A stretch of DNA of 64,000 nucleotides, taken from positions 89,314-153,313 of the forward strand of contig JACCGJ010000210.1 of the NCBI GenBank assembly GCA_013407085.1. The letters are read 5' to 3'. A program made the translations under genes and the position numbers. Numbering within the stretch: position 1 is the first letter of the stretch; each line of letters opens with the position of its first letter. The notes beneath the pieces were generated by a model, which worked only from the letters and a program-made list of their open reading frames with translations, was not told the origin of the DNA and did not search any database. Below, piece by piece: positions 23,501 through 30,021 of this stretch. This stretch comes from Atriophallophorus winterbourni (taxonomy: Eukaryota > Platyhelminthes > Trematoda > Plagiorchiida > Microphallidae).

Positions 23501-24252
23501 ATAACAATTTTTACTTTGTTATGATAGAAGCACAGACAATAGACTGAAAACATGTTGCAGCCCACCAAGCTAATTTAACGAACATTTATGTATCAGGGCC
23601 ATTCAGTTCCGAGGAATTTGGGAAAAATTGAAAGCCAGTAAACAAACCCGGAGAGCACACAGAGCGTTTCATATATTTGCTTATTTCAGTTTCGATTTTG
23701 AGTTTATTACCAGCCCTGAAGTCAGAGTGGTTATCACCGAGTTTAGCAGTACAAAGCATATTTCCAGGTGTGCAATCAGGGAAGGGCCATAATTTGACAG
23801 GTTCATGGTTTATTACCCTGCGACTACAATTCCTCCACATTTTGTATAGCACATAAAAATATTAAAATAAAACAGAGCCCGATACGCCCAAATCAGAGTT
23901 ACAGCCTTTGATCAACATAAAAAATACACAACGGAACCATATGTTATAGAGTTTGCATTTGGAAACACATAACATAGTTGCGGTATTAGATATTTTAATT
24001 GTACTCACATAATATAAAAGACGTGTAATTATTCAAAATGACAGTGTATTGGAAGAGGACAGATTCATGGCACCAGAAATCATGGCGGTAACCAAACTAG
24101 TCAAGGAAGGCAGAGTGTGGGAGGCGGTACAGCCATACATTGATGAATATGACCGTGACATCGGGAAACAATACGAGTCATCAAGCGGAGAGCATTCAAG
24201 TCCTGTCACGTCTTCAAAGAAACCACGGAAAGAGAAAAAAATAAGGAACTAA
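5481..24252 (+). CDS. HAL: Histidine ammonia-lyase (HAL), copy-2 exon path, 5'-incomplete
   Basis: HAL deaminates L-histidine to trans-urocanate and ammonia in the cytosol, the first step of histidine breakdown, as a homotetramer. Fourteen exons join in consistent phase: 5481-5553, 6216-6282, 6710-6873, 9541-9680, 11500-11547, 13565-13616, 13701-13796, 14436-14531, 17438-17577, 18654-18805, 21203-21282, 22072-22206, 22249-22357, 24045-24252. Together they give 1560 nt, about 519 codons with the stop. This fits animal HAL (about 650 residues) minus an N-terminal part of roughly 145 residues. Family residues seen: Tyr in VYGINTGFG, His in [11 protein letters not shown] triad ASG in [11 protein letters not shown], Asn in LINGNQ, Gln/Tyr/Arg in [26 protein letters not shown] and QEDHVSMGG. 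Odd points: a 12-bp tandem duplication in the exon at 18654 and about five conserved residues missing at the next junction. Exons upstream of 5481 were not found; they may lie in the 1-kb gap or left of the window. Family identity is certain; whether this path is the expressed one is not. Confidence 0.93.
5569..6178. mobile_element. 610-bp TIR element built from degenerate 14-bp repeats
   Basis: Left arm about 5569-5720 and right arm about 6040-6178 are inverted copies. Each arm is a run of variants of cacttaatccccagac, read as gattaagtgtctgg on the other side. The ends read ggtgtactgac and ccggacacc. Flanks atgatttt and acgatttt would be an imperfect 8-bp target duplication. The ~320-bp core has no convincing open frame. 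It lies in the HAL intron between the 73-bp exon and exon A. Confidence 0.7.
6216..6282 (+). CDS. HAL: HAL exon A, copy 2
   Basis: 67 bp encoding [21 protein letters not shown], same splice sites as copy 1. Phase fits the exon at 5481-5553 and the exon at 6710. Confidence 0.9.
6710..6873 (+). CDS. HAL: HAL exon B, copy 2
   Basis: 164 bp encoding [15 protein letters not shown] through [18 protein letters not shown]. Splice sites are ttccaaag and gtgagt. It carries the active-site His. Confidence 0.91.
7233..7463 (-). mobile_element. RTE-like LINE 3' end, 5'-truncated, inserted in copy 2 only
   Basis: The minus strand reads [19 protein letters not shown] and [17 protein letters not shown], the conserved extreme C-terminus of RTE-type reverse transcriptases, followed at its 3' end by a tcac tandem tail (7233-7247). 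Copy 1 lacks it (near 1660). It is therefore a retrotransposition after the HAL duplication. Confidence 0.8.
7965..8640. other. About 676 bp present in copy 2 and absent in copy 1
   Basis: Copy 1 runs from agcttcgatag to agctgagctag at about 2165-2190, and copy 2 has this block between the same flanks. I see no TIRs, repeats or coding sequence. It is an insertion in copy 2 or a deletion in copy 1; edges are good to a few bases. Confidence 0.55.
9273..9342. mobile_element. Short repeat insertion in copy 2
   Basis: A ~70-bp unit with gcacgaaaccggtcgtgtga at its core sits between two copies of attataatt (an 8-10 bp target duplication). The copy-1 site near 2820 lacks it. It is the reverse complement of the unit seen at 3395 and 60690. 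Confidence 0.6.
9541..9680 (+). CDS. HAL: HAL exon C, copy 2 (MIO-forming exon)
   Basis: 140 bp with [11 protein letters not shown] and [13 protein letters not shown], bounded by cattttccag and gtaagc. In phase with exon B and with the 48-bp exon at 11500. Confidence 0.93.
9995..10342 (-). repeat. tRNA-derived SINE
   Basis: On the minus strand from about 10340 the head reads ggtagctcagtccataaggc (box A-like), then ctaggttcgaatcctaacc (box B plus a good T-arm). A ~250-bp body follows down to about 9995. The acceptor and D stems pair poorly, so it is not a working tRNA. Body matches the truncated copy at 3780-4056. Confidence 0.65.
10343..10859. other. HAL intron, nothing recognised
   Basis: No exon, TIR or repeat copy recognised. 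A 70-codon open frame at 10388-10600 has no recognisable features. Confidence 0.4.
10860..11165 (+). repeat. Partial copy of the long-TIR element (one arm)
   Basis: About 300 bp align with the left arm of the 12.2-13.4 kb element: the gcaatcgg start, the cagaccaaaggtgatagt core and ccaccgatttgacc. Confidence 0.6.
11500..11547 (+). CDS. HAL: HAL mini-exon ([16 protein letters not shown])
   Basis: Exactly 16 codons lie between ttctttcag and gtatgc. The reading [16 protein letters not shown] matches the HAL linker between WSPKxGW and GLxLINGxQ, phase 0 on both sides. It is too short to stand out as an open frame. Confidence 0.88.
11548..12189. other. HAL intron, nothing recognised
   Basis: AT-rich non-coding sequence. 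A 64-codon frame at 11640-11834 shows no motif. Confidence 0.4.
12190..13430. mobile_element. Long-TIR non-autonomous element (~1.24 kb)
   Basis: About 300 bp at 12190-12515 recur inverted at 13105-13430. Shared blocks include cagaccatgggtgatagtca, tcctagaaatgtca and gtcaattgacactgg. The ~590-bp centre (with tccgtttcagtgccg) has no protein I recognise. It lies in the HAL intron between 11547 and 13565. The ends are approximate. Confidence 0.65.
13565..13616 (+). CDS. HAL: HAL exon GLCLINGNQ
   Basis: 52 bp from gaattttag to gtgagg encode [17 protein letters not shown]. It holds the substrate-binding Asn of the LINGxQ motif. The final G joins CA of the next exon to give Ala. Confidence 0.9.
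13701..13796 (+). CDS. HAL: HAL exon [13 protein letters not shown]
   Basis: 96 bp after acgcttgcag encode [20 protein letters not shown] then [11 protein letters not shown]. The donor gtctgt is weaker than the others but keeps the frame (G plus AC gives Asp). Confidence 0.88.
14436..14531 (+). CDS. HAL: HAL exon [17 protein letters not shown]
   Basis: 96 bp from catggcag to gtaagt encode [20 protein letters not shown] then [12 protein letters not shown]. RPHxGQ is a family hallmark. Confidence 0.91.
14532..15189. other. HAL intron, nothing recognised
   Basis: AT-rich. No coding or repeat signature found. Confidence 0.4.
15190..15530 (+). mobile_element. CR1-like LINE remnant (EN-RT linker)
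   Basis: The + strand reads [20 protein letters not shown] then [16 protein letters not shown] and [20 protein letters not shown]. This is the region between endonuclease and reverse transcriptase in CR1/Jockey LINEs, where the SxGADxI block is typical. In-frame stops show decay. Confidence 0.65.
15531..16449. other. HAL intron, nothing recognised
   Basis: It lies between two LINE fragments of possibly the same insertion, but no RT motif survives here that I can read. Confidence 0.35.
16450..16830 (+). mobile_element. LINE 3' end remnant
   Basis: [19 protein letters not shown] then [15 protein letters not shown] is the usual C-terminal RRxFFSxRVxxxWNxLP ending of CR1-like ORF2. After the stop the tail ends in ccttgaattaccttgaatca, a short 3' terminal repeat of the kind seen in these LINEs. 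Confidence 0.7.
16831..17437. other. HAL intron, nothing recognised
   Basis: AT-rich non-coding sequence ending at the acceptor of the QDAYSIR exon. Confidence 0.4.
17438..17577 (+). CDS. HAL: HAL exon [15 protein letters not shown]
   Basis: 140 bp from atcacag to gtgagt encode [36 protein letters not shown] and MNSATDNP. Gln, Tyr and Arg of QDAYSIR are active-site positions in the family. Confidence 0.94.
17640..18060. repeat. Foldback-arm fragments flanking a SINE-like copy
   Basis: Two decayed foldback arms (about 17640-17700 and 17960-18050, the latter with cacgaacggtttcgcgcttt) flank a copy of the cacgtgggctaagatactgt family at about 17761-17870. Confidence 0.55.
18218..18355 (+). repeat. 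Two-unit tandem repeat, 69-bp period
   Basis: Unit 1 is 18218-18286 and unit 2 is 18287-18355, nearly identical, each starting ttcaagtacagaga. It lies in the HAL intron about 300 bp before the GNFHGEY exon. Confidence 0.85.
18654..18805 (+). CDS. HAL: HAL exon [16 protein letters not shown] with 4-residue insertion
   Basis: The exon starts after gcgacag and reads [20 protein letters not shown], then AKALDYLAI, an extra [11 protein letters not shown] and RRIERL. A perfect 12-bp tandem repeat (18729-18740 and 18741-18752) adds four residues inside a strongly conserved helix. The donor used here, gttggc at 18806, is weak. It is the only site I found that restores frame, giving RL-C-ELPAF where animal HAL has about five more residues (CNPSLSELPAF type). 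Confidence 0.8.
18935..19380 (+). mobile_element. CR1-like LINE remnant (RT C-terminus)
   Basis: [20 protein letters not shown] then [20 protein letters not shown] is the RPxLEYAxxxWxPxxxKDI block of CR1-like RTs. A frame change follows, then [19 protein letters not shown] close to the 3' end. Confidence 0.7.
19381..20219. other. HAL intron, nothing recognised
   Basis: An 89-codon open frame at 19468-19737 has no motif. I treat it as chance or as unrecognised mobile-element residue. Confidence 0.35.
20220..20420. repeat. Decayed foldback element
   Basis: gtggatgtgagcaacacaat and its near complement at 20228-20250 are the outer arms of the foldback family. The decayed centre carries the gattctgtattcgatcattg block also seen at 26.1 and 26.4 kb. 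Confidence 0.55.
20421..21202. other. HAL intron, nothing recognised
   Basis: No coding or repeat signal recognised before the acceptor at 21202. Confidence 0.4.
21203..21282 (+). CDS. HAL: HAL exon [17 protein letters not shown]
   Basis: 80 bp encode [20 protein letters not shown] and VTAAAL, ending at gtatgt. The 5' edge is uncertain: an acceptor at 21195 would add YS but does not match the previous exon's phase, whereas 21202 does. Confidence 0.82.
21283..22071. other. HAL intron, nothing recognised
   Basis: AT-rich sequence, no repeats or exons recognised. Confidence 0.4.
22072..22206 (+). CDS. HAL: HAL exon [20 protein letters not shown]
   Basis: 135 bp, acceptor tacatttag rather than the cag six bases downstream, because only this restores ALVSENK. 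It encodes [20 protein letters not shown] then [18 protein letters not shown]. It carries the QEDHVSMGG active-site Glu. Confidence 0.92.
22249..22357 (+). CDS. HAL: HAL exon [20 protein letters not shown]
   Basis: 109 bp encode [20 protein letters not shown] then [17 protein letters not shown], from tttgtttcag to gtaagt. The 42-bp intron before it (22207-22248) is the shortest in the gene. Confidence 0.93.
22530..23230 (-). mobile_element. Penelope-like element remnant (GIY-YIG end)
   Basis: The minus strand reads [20 protein letters not shown], matching the VYxIxCxxCxxxYIGQTGR core of the Penelope GIY-YIG endonuclease, with frame changes on both sides. The 3' side ends in gatgatgtcatctagcctaa and tgacgaaacgttcgacc, wording common at Penelope-like 3' ends. 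It lies in the last HAL intron. Confidence 0.65.
23231..24044. other. HAL last intron, nothing recognised
   Basis: An 88-codon minus frame at 23586-23852 shows no motif. No other signal seen. Confidence 0.4.
24045..24252 (+). CDS. HAL: HAL terminal exon
   Basis: Acceptor aaatgacag leads into [37 protein letters not shown] and a short polar tail ending [11 protein letters not shown] and TAA at 24250-24252. RFMAPxI and VWExxxPYI match the C-terminal helices of animal HAL. The lysine-rich tail is lineage specific. Confidence 0.93.
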
Positions 24253-24384
24253 ATTGTGCAAGAACCGAAAGAGCACAGAGAACGTTCAGATCGATAGAAT
24301 ATGGAGTTTTGATCGATTTTAAATTTGCTTTAATGATGACTAATCGCCTGTTTTCTAACATTTTCACCAGTTGATTATTACCCG

Positions 24385-24390
24385 AATAAA
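24385..24390 (+). terminator. Candidate polyadenylation signal for HAL
   Basis: AATAAA 133 bp after the HAL stop codon is the first canonical signal in the 3' flank. The cleavage site cannot be seen. Confidence 0.45.
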
Positions 24391-24439
24391 ATTTGTAACT
24401 TACAAGAAAGTGATTTATCAAATCAGTGTTTATGAAGTA

Positions 24440-24800
24440 CTCTATCACATACCACACACACGAATTTGCGCTGTTTGTATAAAGTACGTTCAGTCAGGGT
24501 GTACTGAAATAACATAAAACAAGGGACCGCAAAGTGTAATTGAACGTTTATCACTACTGGATAATCGGATTAAACAGCTTCCTTCTCACGAACAAATATG
24601 TGAAAATCAGATTGTAAATGGTAATGATTTGATGAGTTAGTAACTGTTAGAAACAGCAAGGGTTAAGGGTATGCAAAATATATTACTCGAGCGATTGTAC
24701 ATCAAGGCTCACTGAACCTGACCTGAGTGTTTCAACCTGGTGACAGGAAACAACCAGAAACCGATTGTGGTGTGTAAGGTGTTGGGATGTAAGCATCACA
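24440..24800. repeat. Decayed foldback element 3' of HAL
   Basis: Left arm remnant about 24446-24560 and right arm remnant about 24690-24800 (with aaccagaaaccgattgtggt) are inverted relative to each other and match the arms of 25940-26345. Confidence 0.5.
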
Positions 24801-25939
24801 TTACATTAATCGTACATATTAATAAATGGTTGGCATAGTAACTAAACGGTAAAAAAGCGATCGTGTTCAATTTTATCAGGTCTAAATTCGGAAGAGCAGC
24901 ACATATTGAAAACCAGAATATGAGATTGAACAACTAAATGCAAACTGCCGCTTAGCGTGTAGCCAGATTCAAGCTAATAGCAGTATCTAAGACAAATACA
25001 TAGCGGTATTCACGAAAAAATTGACAGAACTCGAGAGAAGTAGCCAAGATATCACTGGTAATGCCTAAAGCCGGTGGTGGAGTGCCGGGGTGGGGTACAT
25101 GGTTAAACACATAATTTGGAATCAATCTGCTGTTATATGGTCACCTAATGGGGGTAGAGCATTAGAATATCAGTAACGCAGGTGCGAGAAAGAAACAATT
25201 ACCTGATAATAGTTCGATGGGAGAGTAGTAGTGTTATACATTCAGCAACCGTAAATCAACGTAATAAAGTATATGTACTGTTGTCACTTACATACCCTTG
25301 AAGATTAAGACATAAGATTCACTGTTCATTCAAGTACAAGGTTGTAATGGACAGAAGGGTTTGGCTATCCATTTATCGGTAGTGTCGTACACATGTCCAT
25401 TTTTCGAAGATACCTGCAGTCAAACAGCTTTCAGCACGTATGATGGTTTTCTGTACCGGTTTTTTAACCGCGCTTATTGTGGCTCATACCGAACTTGCGT
25501 AATGAAGAACAGAAAAATTATCCTATTGTACACGGTTTTCAATTTACTAATTGGGGCAGGAAATGTAAAAGAACCGTTGAAGGTCTACACATCTTCAACA
25601 TGGTTTCGACATTCAGGGAAAAAAACTTTACATCGATGGAAAGCACTACAAGCATAACTAACATCCAACCACATAAAAATCCTTAAATAGATAGTAGTAG
25701 TAGTCGGTGTTCATCTGCTTAAGCCAAGTAATGGTTTGACCACCATTATAGTGACGTCATTAGGAGTTCAAAGTGGTCAATAAAACTTGGATGGAAGGAT
25801 ATTTTACATTATGCACGAGTAACAGATAAGAATTGTATGCAAACTGCGTCAACAATCAAATATGGTTGACGATATAGGAAAAAATCAATCCTACACTACA
25901 ACAGAAGCGTATAGACCACGCAAACTGAACAATTTATTA
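24801..25939. other. Intergenic, nothing recognised
   Basis: A 98-codon + frame at 25361-25657 has no motif, no codon-like flanks and no family match that I know. I do not call it a gene. Confidence 0.35.
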
Positions 25940-26345
25940 AAGTAATGTGTTGCTCACATTACTCGAACTTACACACCACTACCGGTCTCTGGCTGTTTGA
26001 CGTCATCAGGTGGAGACAGTAAGATCAGGTTCAGTGAGCCTTGAAACAGTGGATAAGTGGTAAACAAGGTAATACTTGAATGACACTGTTGCATAGGGTT
26101 CGTACAACGAACCACGATGTCCACGAGTGTTTGACCAAGAATCAATTTGTGATTCTGTGTTTGAACATCATGGTTCGTTGTACGAACCATATGCTACAGC
26201 GGCATTCAAGTATAACTTTATTTACCACTTGTCCACTGTTTCAAGTCTCACGGAACCTAATCTTAATGTCTCCATCTGATGACTGCAAACAAGCAGAAAC
26301 CGGTAGTGGATTGTAATTTCGGGGGATGTGAGCAACACAACACTT
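25940..26345. mobile_element. Palindromic foldback element (~406 bp)
   Basis: The outer ends read aaagtaatgtgttgctcaca and, on the other strand, aaagtgttgtgttgctcaca. The arms stay complementary through ccactaccggt..accggtagtgg to the centre near 26140, where ggttcgtacaacgaacc is itself a palindrome. It has no coding capacity. It is the master copy of the half arm inserted at 1337-1483. Confidence 0.75.
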
Positions 26346-26460
26346 TGGTCATCCATAATCGCCTCGAGTGCTTGGCCACGAATCACTATGTGATTCTGTG
26401 TTTGAACATCGTGGTTCGTTGTATGCAACAGTGGCATTCAAGTAGAACAATAAATTAGTT
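26346..26460. repeat. Extra centre-plus-arm segment of the foldback family
   Basis: gtgattctgtgtttgaacat and the following ggttcgttgta repeat the block at 26150-26210 in direct orientation, just outside the complete element. Confidence 0.6.
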
Positions 26461-27140
26461 TTTCGAAAACTGCGTAAAACTGGAGCGATATCATGTGATC
26501 CCTGTTCCCTGATCGATTCTTTGAAAAACATAGCTCTAAGCAAAAATAAAGAAAATTGAGATTGTTGTTTACGGAGGAAAATATGACAAGAATCAAAGTC
26601 AATAAGGTTGATCAAAATGCAAAAAATGATAGAAATCAAAGTAGGTTCCATCTAAACGACAACTACATTATCGATACTACTGAGTGGATTAAGTTCAAGT
26701 ACAATGGCTTGCAACGATTAACAAGTAGATAAAATCGATAAAGCGTTTGTGTCCGTGACGCGTGTGTGAAAGTAACGCGCCAAAAACATGTTGAAACAAA
26801 TAAGACCAAAGCATCAAATGCATAAGAAACGTACGAAACAACACGCATCTGTAGTGACTTGGTATGTAGATGCCTCTGTGTTGCTCTACACATTTGATAC
26901 ACACCAGATGCCCAGAGAACGATATTGTAACTACTGAAAAACGTACATGCTGTCTAAGCGAGTAAGTCATCTGGCTTTCAAAATGATGAACCATTATCAC
27001 CGTCTAAAAACAAACGCGGCAAATCAGTTCTCTGTTAATTCGACGTTATCCACGTGGAAAAGAACACATATCAGAGTAAACATGAATAAGATCCTAGCTG
27101 GAGGAATCGAATAAATACAACAAGCAGCCAAGAAAAGAGG
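26461..27140. other. Intergenic, nothing recognised
   Basis: No exon or repeat recognised between the foldback element and the SINE-like copy at 27148. Confidence 0.4.
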
Positions 27141-27147
27141 ATCTATG

Positions 27148-27354
27148 TATGAAATCATCAGCCTAATCAAGGCAAAGTGCCGTATAGTCAAAGACTGCAC
27201 GTGGGTCAAGATACTGTCAGGTTGCCCAGGCCTAGACAGATATAAGGAAGCATGGCAGTGAGATTCCAGTGTTTCCACGTGCAGCTCACTACCGAGGGCT
27301 AATCGATTTAGCACGATGTTAGCTGCACAACACAGAAGTACTGCAAGATGGCAA
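27148..27354 (+). repeat. SINE-like family copy (+), just 3' of MTRFR
   Basis: A ~205-bp copy of the family with consensus pieces tatgaaagcacaagcctgat, gactgcacgtgggctaagat, caggcctagacagatatgag and caatcaatttagcac. It ends about 15 bp beyond the MTRFR stop codon. Confidence 0.7.
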
Positions 27355-27368
27355 AATACAAAACACAC

Positions 27369-27605
27369 TTAAACGTCCAAATCATCTTTATTGGATAAAC
27401 TGGATTCATCAAGACCCTCGCGAGCTTTGAATGCCAACTTTTCAGCCAATCGTTTTTTATTTCGGCTTTTCCGTTGCCGTTCTTTCTCCTCTTGCGCACG
27501 TTTCTTCTGCATTACCGCGCTTTCCTCGCCATGTAAATATACGTCCAACTTGTCATTCAACCGTTTTCGAGCAATCTCACGATTTTTAACTAAATCACGA
27601 GTGTC
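27369..27605 (-). CDS. MTRFR: MTRFR exon 2
   Basis: 78 codons plus stop, starting GAC after tttcag. [13 protein letters not shown] is the conserved post-GGQ block of this family, and the remainder is a charged helix. Confidence 0.88.
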   Translation of the reverse strand, partial: DTRDLVKNREIARKRLNDKLDVYLHGEESAVMQKKRAQEEKERQRKSRNKKRLAEKLAFKAREGLDESSLSNKDDLDV

Positions 27606-27942
27606 CTGAAAATGACAAACACCACGTGTCAAAAAGGGTGGATTTAAATGACGTAAAACAACCACACGTCTGCGAGAAGCGTACCTGACATTTGACCAAC
27701 AAACCGGTTGGTTTGTGTCGTAAAACGACACAATTGCATGTTTTATTAAGTTTTTGACCACCCGGACCCCAACCACGAATGAAATCCTCACTGAGCTCGG
27801 ATTCGTGAAAAAAATACGGAAGTTTGGTAGATAATAAAGCGAAAGGGTGCTGAATTCTAATCCTATGGCAGTAAAATATAGGCCGAAAAAGCGACCAATA
27901 TTTGATTGACCAGTTTAACATGTAGACATAGTCTGAAAGCAA
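27369..27942 (-). CDS. MTRFR: Mitochondrial translation release factor in rescue (MTRFR/C12orf65-like)
   Basis: GGQ-domain protein related to class I release factors. In animals MTRFR enters mitochondria and frees nascent chains on stalled or split mitoribosomes. Exon 1 is 27685-27942 and exon 2 is 27369-27605, with a 79-bp intron 27606-27684 (donor gtacgc, acceptor tttcag, phase 0). The product has 164 residues, close to the human protein (about 166). Residues 1-40 are basic and hydrophobic without a clear acidic patch, as expected of a targeting peptide. [20 protein letters not shown] places GGQ at 61-63, followed by [20 protein letters not shown]. Exon 2 encodes [20 protein letters not shown] and a lysine/glutamine-rich helix ([20 protein letters not shown]) typical of the ribosome-binding tail. 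The start at 27942 is chosen over Met8 (27921) only because it is the first in frame. The neighbouring HAL and TBC genes are unrelated. Confidence 0.9.
27685..27942 (-). CDS. MTRFR: MTRFR exon 1 (GGQ exon)
   Basis: 86 codons from Met at 27942 to CAG before the gtacgc donor. Contains the GPGGQ motif and the NKTxNCVVLxHxPTG block. Confidence 0.88.
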
Positions 27943-28042
27943 AATAAAAGCTTGACAGTTAAATGGGAGTGCTTAACATCATAGTGATCAAGATTAGCAT
28001 GACACATATTCAATTGCAAATGAGCAATAATCTTCTGGACGG

Positions 28043-28270
28043 CACGGATGGGTAATCGTGCAGCATTTCTGTGCTGTACGGCTGACATCGTGCTAAATTG
28101 ATTGGCCAACGGTAGTGAGCTGCATGCTGAAACACGCTGGAGTCTCACTACCATTTCTATTTCCCCCTCTTATTTGTCTAGGCGTGGGCAACCTGACAGT
28201 AATATCGCCCACGTGCAGTCTTTGATTGTGCGGCACTTTGCCTGGACTAGGCTTGTGCTTTCATACATTC
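28043..28270 (-). repeat. SINE-like family copy (-)
   Basis: Near full length in reverse orientation, with gtgggcaacctgacagtaat and acgtgcagtctttgattgtg. It lies about 100 bp upstream of the MTRFR start. Confidence 0.7.
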
Positions 28271-28639
28271 ATACATAATAATCTTCTGGGGTATACCCAT
28301 TTACTGGTGCCATTCTTTCTACTAGCTTAATACCCGTTAGATTTATACATTTTCAAGAAATGAATCTACGCTTGAAGACAAATAACTACCGTGGGAATAA
28401 TGAAGAAGTGAAATGAAAGAGTACAACTGATGTGATTGATTATTGACAAAAATCTTTCAATACATTTCTCCGTGAAACTATTTAACCAGCAGTTATCCAC
28501 CACTTTTGATTTTGAACAGGTAACACCATGCTAAATTGTATCAGACCGGAAATAAGTTGCGAGCGAGAACATGCTGAACTCTCACTACAGTTAGACTGTA
28601 TACTTATCTGTTACGACATTAGCAACTTAACAATTATGT

Positions 28640-28860
28640 ATGCATGAAATCACAAGCCTGATCCAGCCAAAGTGCCGCACAGCCAGAGACTGCACGTGGG
28701 CTAAGATACAGTCATGTTGCAGAGGCCTAGACAGATACGAAAGAGGAAAATAGCAATGACAGTGAGAATCCAGCGTGTTTTTGCATGCAGCTCTTTACCG
28801 GTGGCAAATCAATTTAACACGGTGTGAGCTGCAAAGCACTTGACAATTACACAACAATCG
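28640..28860 (+). repeat. SINE-like family copy (+)
   Basis: Contains gactgcacgtgggctaagat and aggcctagacagatacga and ends near gcaaagcacttgacaattac. Between the MTRFR and TBC genes. Confidence 0.7.
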
Positions 28861-28919
28861 TGCAATCTATCAGACTATACAGCCTACAATCTGATACGCC
28901 TCAATTGAACGTCTCTTTG

Positions 28920-29120
28920 CTTAGCTCTGGATAGCATTGGGGTTTAGTATTCAAGCACAGTGATTCGTTTTACGAACCGCAGGTAAACAGGGGTTCCAAG
29001 GTCAAATTATAACTACCGTCCACTTACTGCTTCGGGGAACACTGAACCTAATCCTTTAGTCCACGCTGGATAAATTTGGAATCCGAAAATTCAGAGGGCG
29101 GAAACGGATTGTAAACGTAT
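28920..29120. repeat. Foldback-family remnant
   Basis: caagcacagtgattcgtttt and cactgaacctaatcctttag correspond to decayed centre and arm segments of the 25.9-26.3 kb family. Confidence 0.45.
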
Positions 29121-29421
29121 TGAACATGAACGAATTATTATAAATGAATTCAGAGGGTTTCAACTAAAAGACAACAGATTGTTTAAAATGAGTTTAATTA
29201 CTTAACGGAGCGAAAAACAACAATAGCAAGACCGAAAATCTCATGGCATCCAGTGGTCAGCAATCCAGTTACAAAATAACACCAGAGAATCGAACATGAT
29301 AAAATGATGGAGAAAAGAAGCGTTTTTCGATAAAAGTAGCATATGAAAACTATCACAATAAGGCCGGCACAGCGAGGGATACATCGAAAGAACAACAAAG
29401 GCAAAAGTAACACAGAAATGC

Positions 29422-30021
29422 TCAAGGCACACGTTCGATCATGCGCTGAAGATACACACGCAGGCGCTGATCACTGGGATGTCGTGGCCCTACGGAAACG
29501 GGGCGAGAATGACAGGAAGACTTTGCGGTACAGTGCGCTCGATTAAGTGGCAAGGGGTTACATGGTGATGAACAATCGGTTTCAGGAAGCGACCAATCGA
29601 AAACAGACGATCCGTTAGAGTTTCGAGGAGGAAGTGCGTAGCCGTTTGGCACGAAATGATGAATACCATCGCCAACTTGTTTCTCTTCAGAGCCCGTAGA
29701 AGATGCACTTCGTGAAACGGAACAAAGACTGACCACGGAATGGTCCACATGTCCTGGCGAAACATTATGAACGGAGCACGACTGCTCAGGTGAATTGCTT
29801 TCTGGATTGGAAGCACGAGGTAGACCGGAGGTAGATGTTGCATCTGCAGGTTGAGCAGCTCGACCATTGGCTAACGCTGCACAGTGTACGAGGAAGCGTT
29901 GAACTTGAGTACGAGAGCCATGGGGGTGACTGGATGTGGCGTTGCTAACCTCGTTGCGAATTGCGTTGACGCGGTTCAACATGTGCTTCTTTTTCAAACC
30001 AACAAGTCGCATTTGCTTGAC
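29422..30021 (-). CDS. TBC1D12/14-like terminal exon
   Basis: 600 bp from cttgccag to TGA at 29422-29424. It starts VKQMRLVGLKKKHMLNRVNA and continues as a Ser/Pro/His-rich disordered tail ending YLQRMIERVP. The tail is longer than in vertebrate homologues. Confidence 0.8.
   Translation of the reverse strand, partial: VKQMRLVGLKKKHMLNRVNAIRNEVSNATSSHPHGSRTQVQRFLVHCAALANGRAAQPADATSTSGLPRASNPESNSPEQSCSVHNVSPGHVDHSVVSLCSVSRSASSTGSEEKQVGDGIHHFVPNGYALPPRNSNGSSVFDWSLPETDCSSPCNPLPLNRAHCTAKSSCHSRPVSVGPRHPSDQRLRVYLQRMIERVP

Noticed and set aside
25361..25657. 98-codon plus-strand ORF between HAL and MTRFR
   Set aside because: No motif, no codon bias that I can see, no splice context and no recognisable family.
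27024..27368. 114-codon minus-strand ORF downstream of MTRFR
   Set aside because: Most of it is a SINE-like copy read in reverse.
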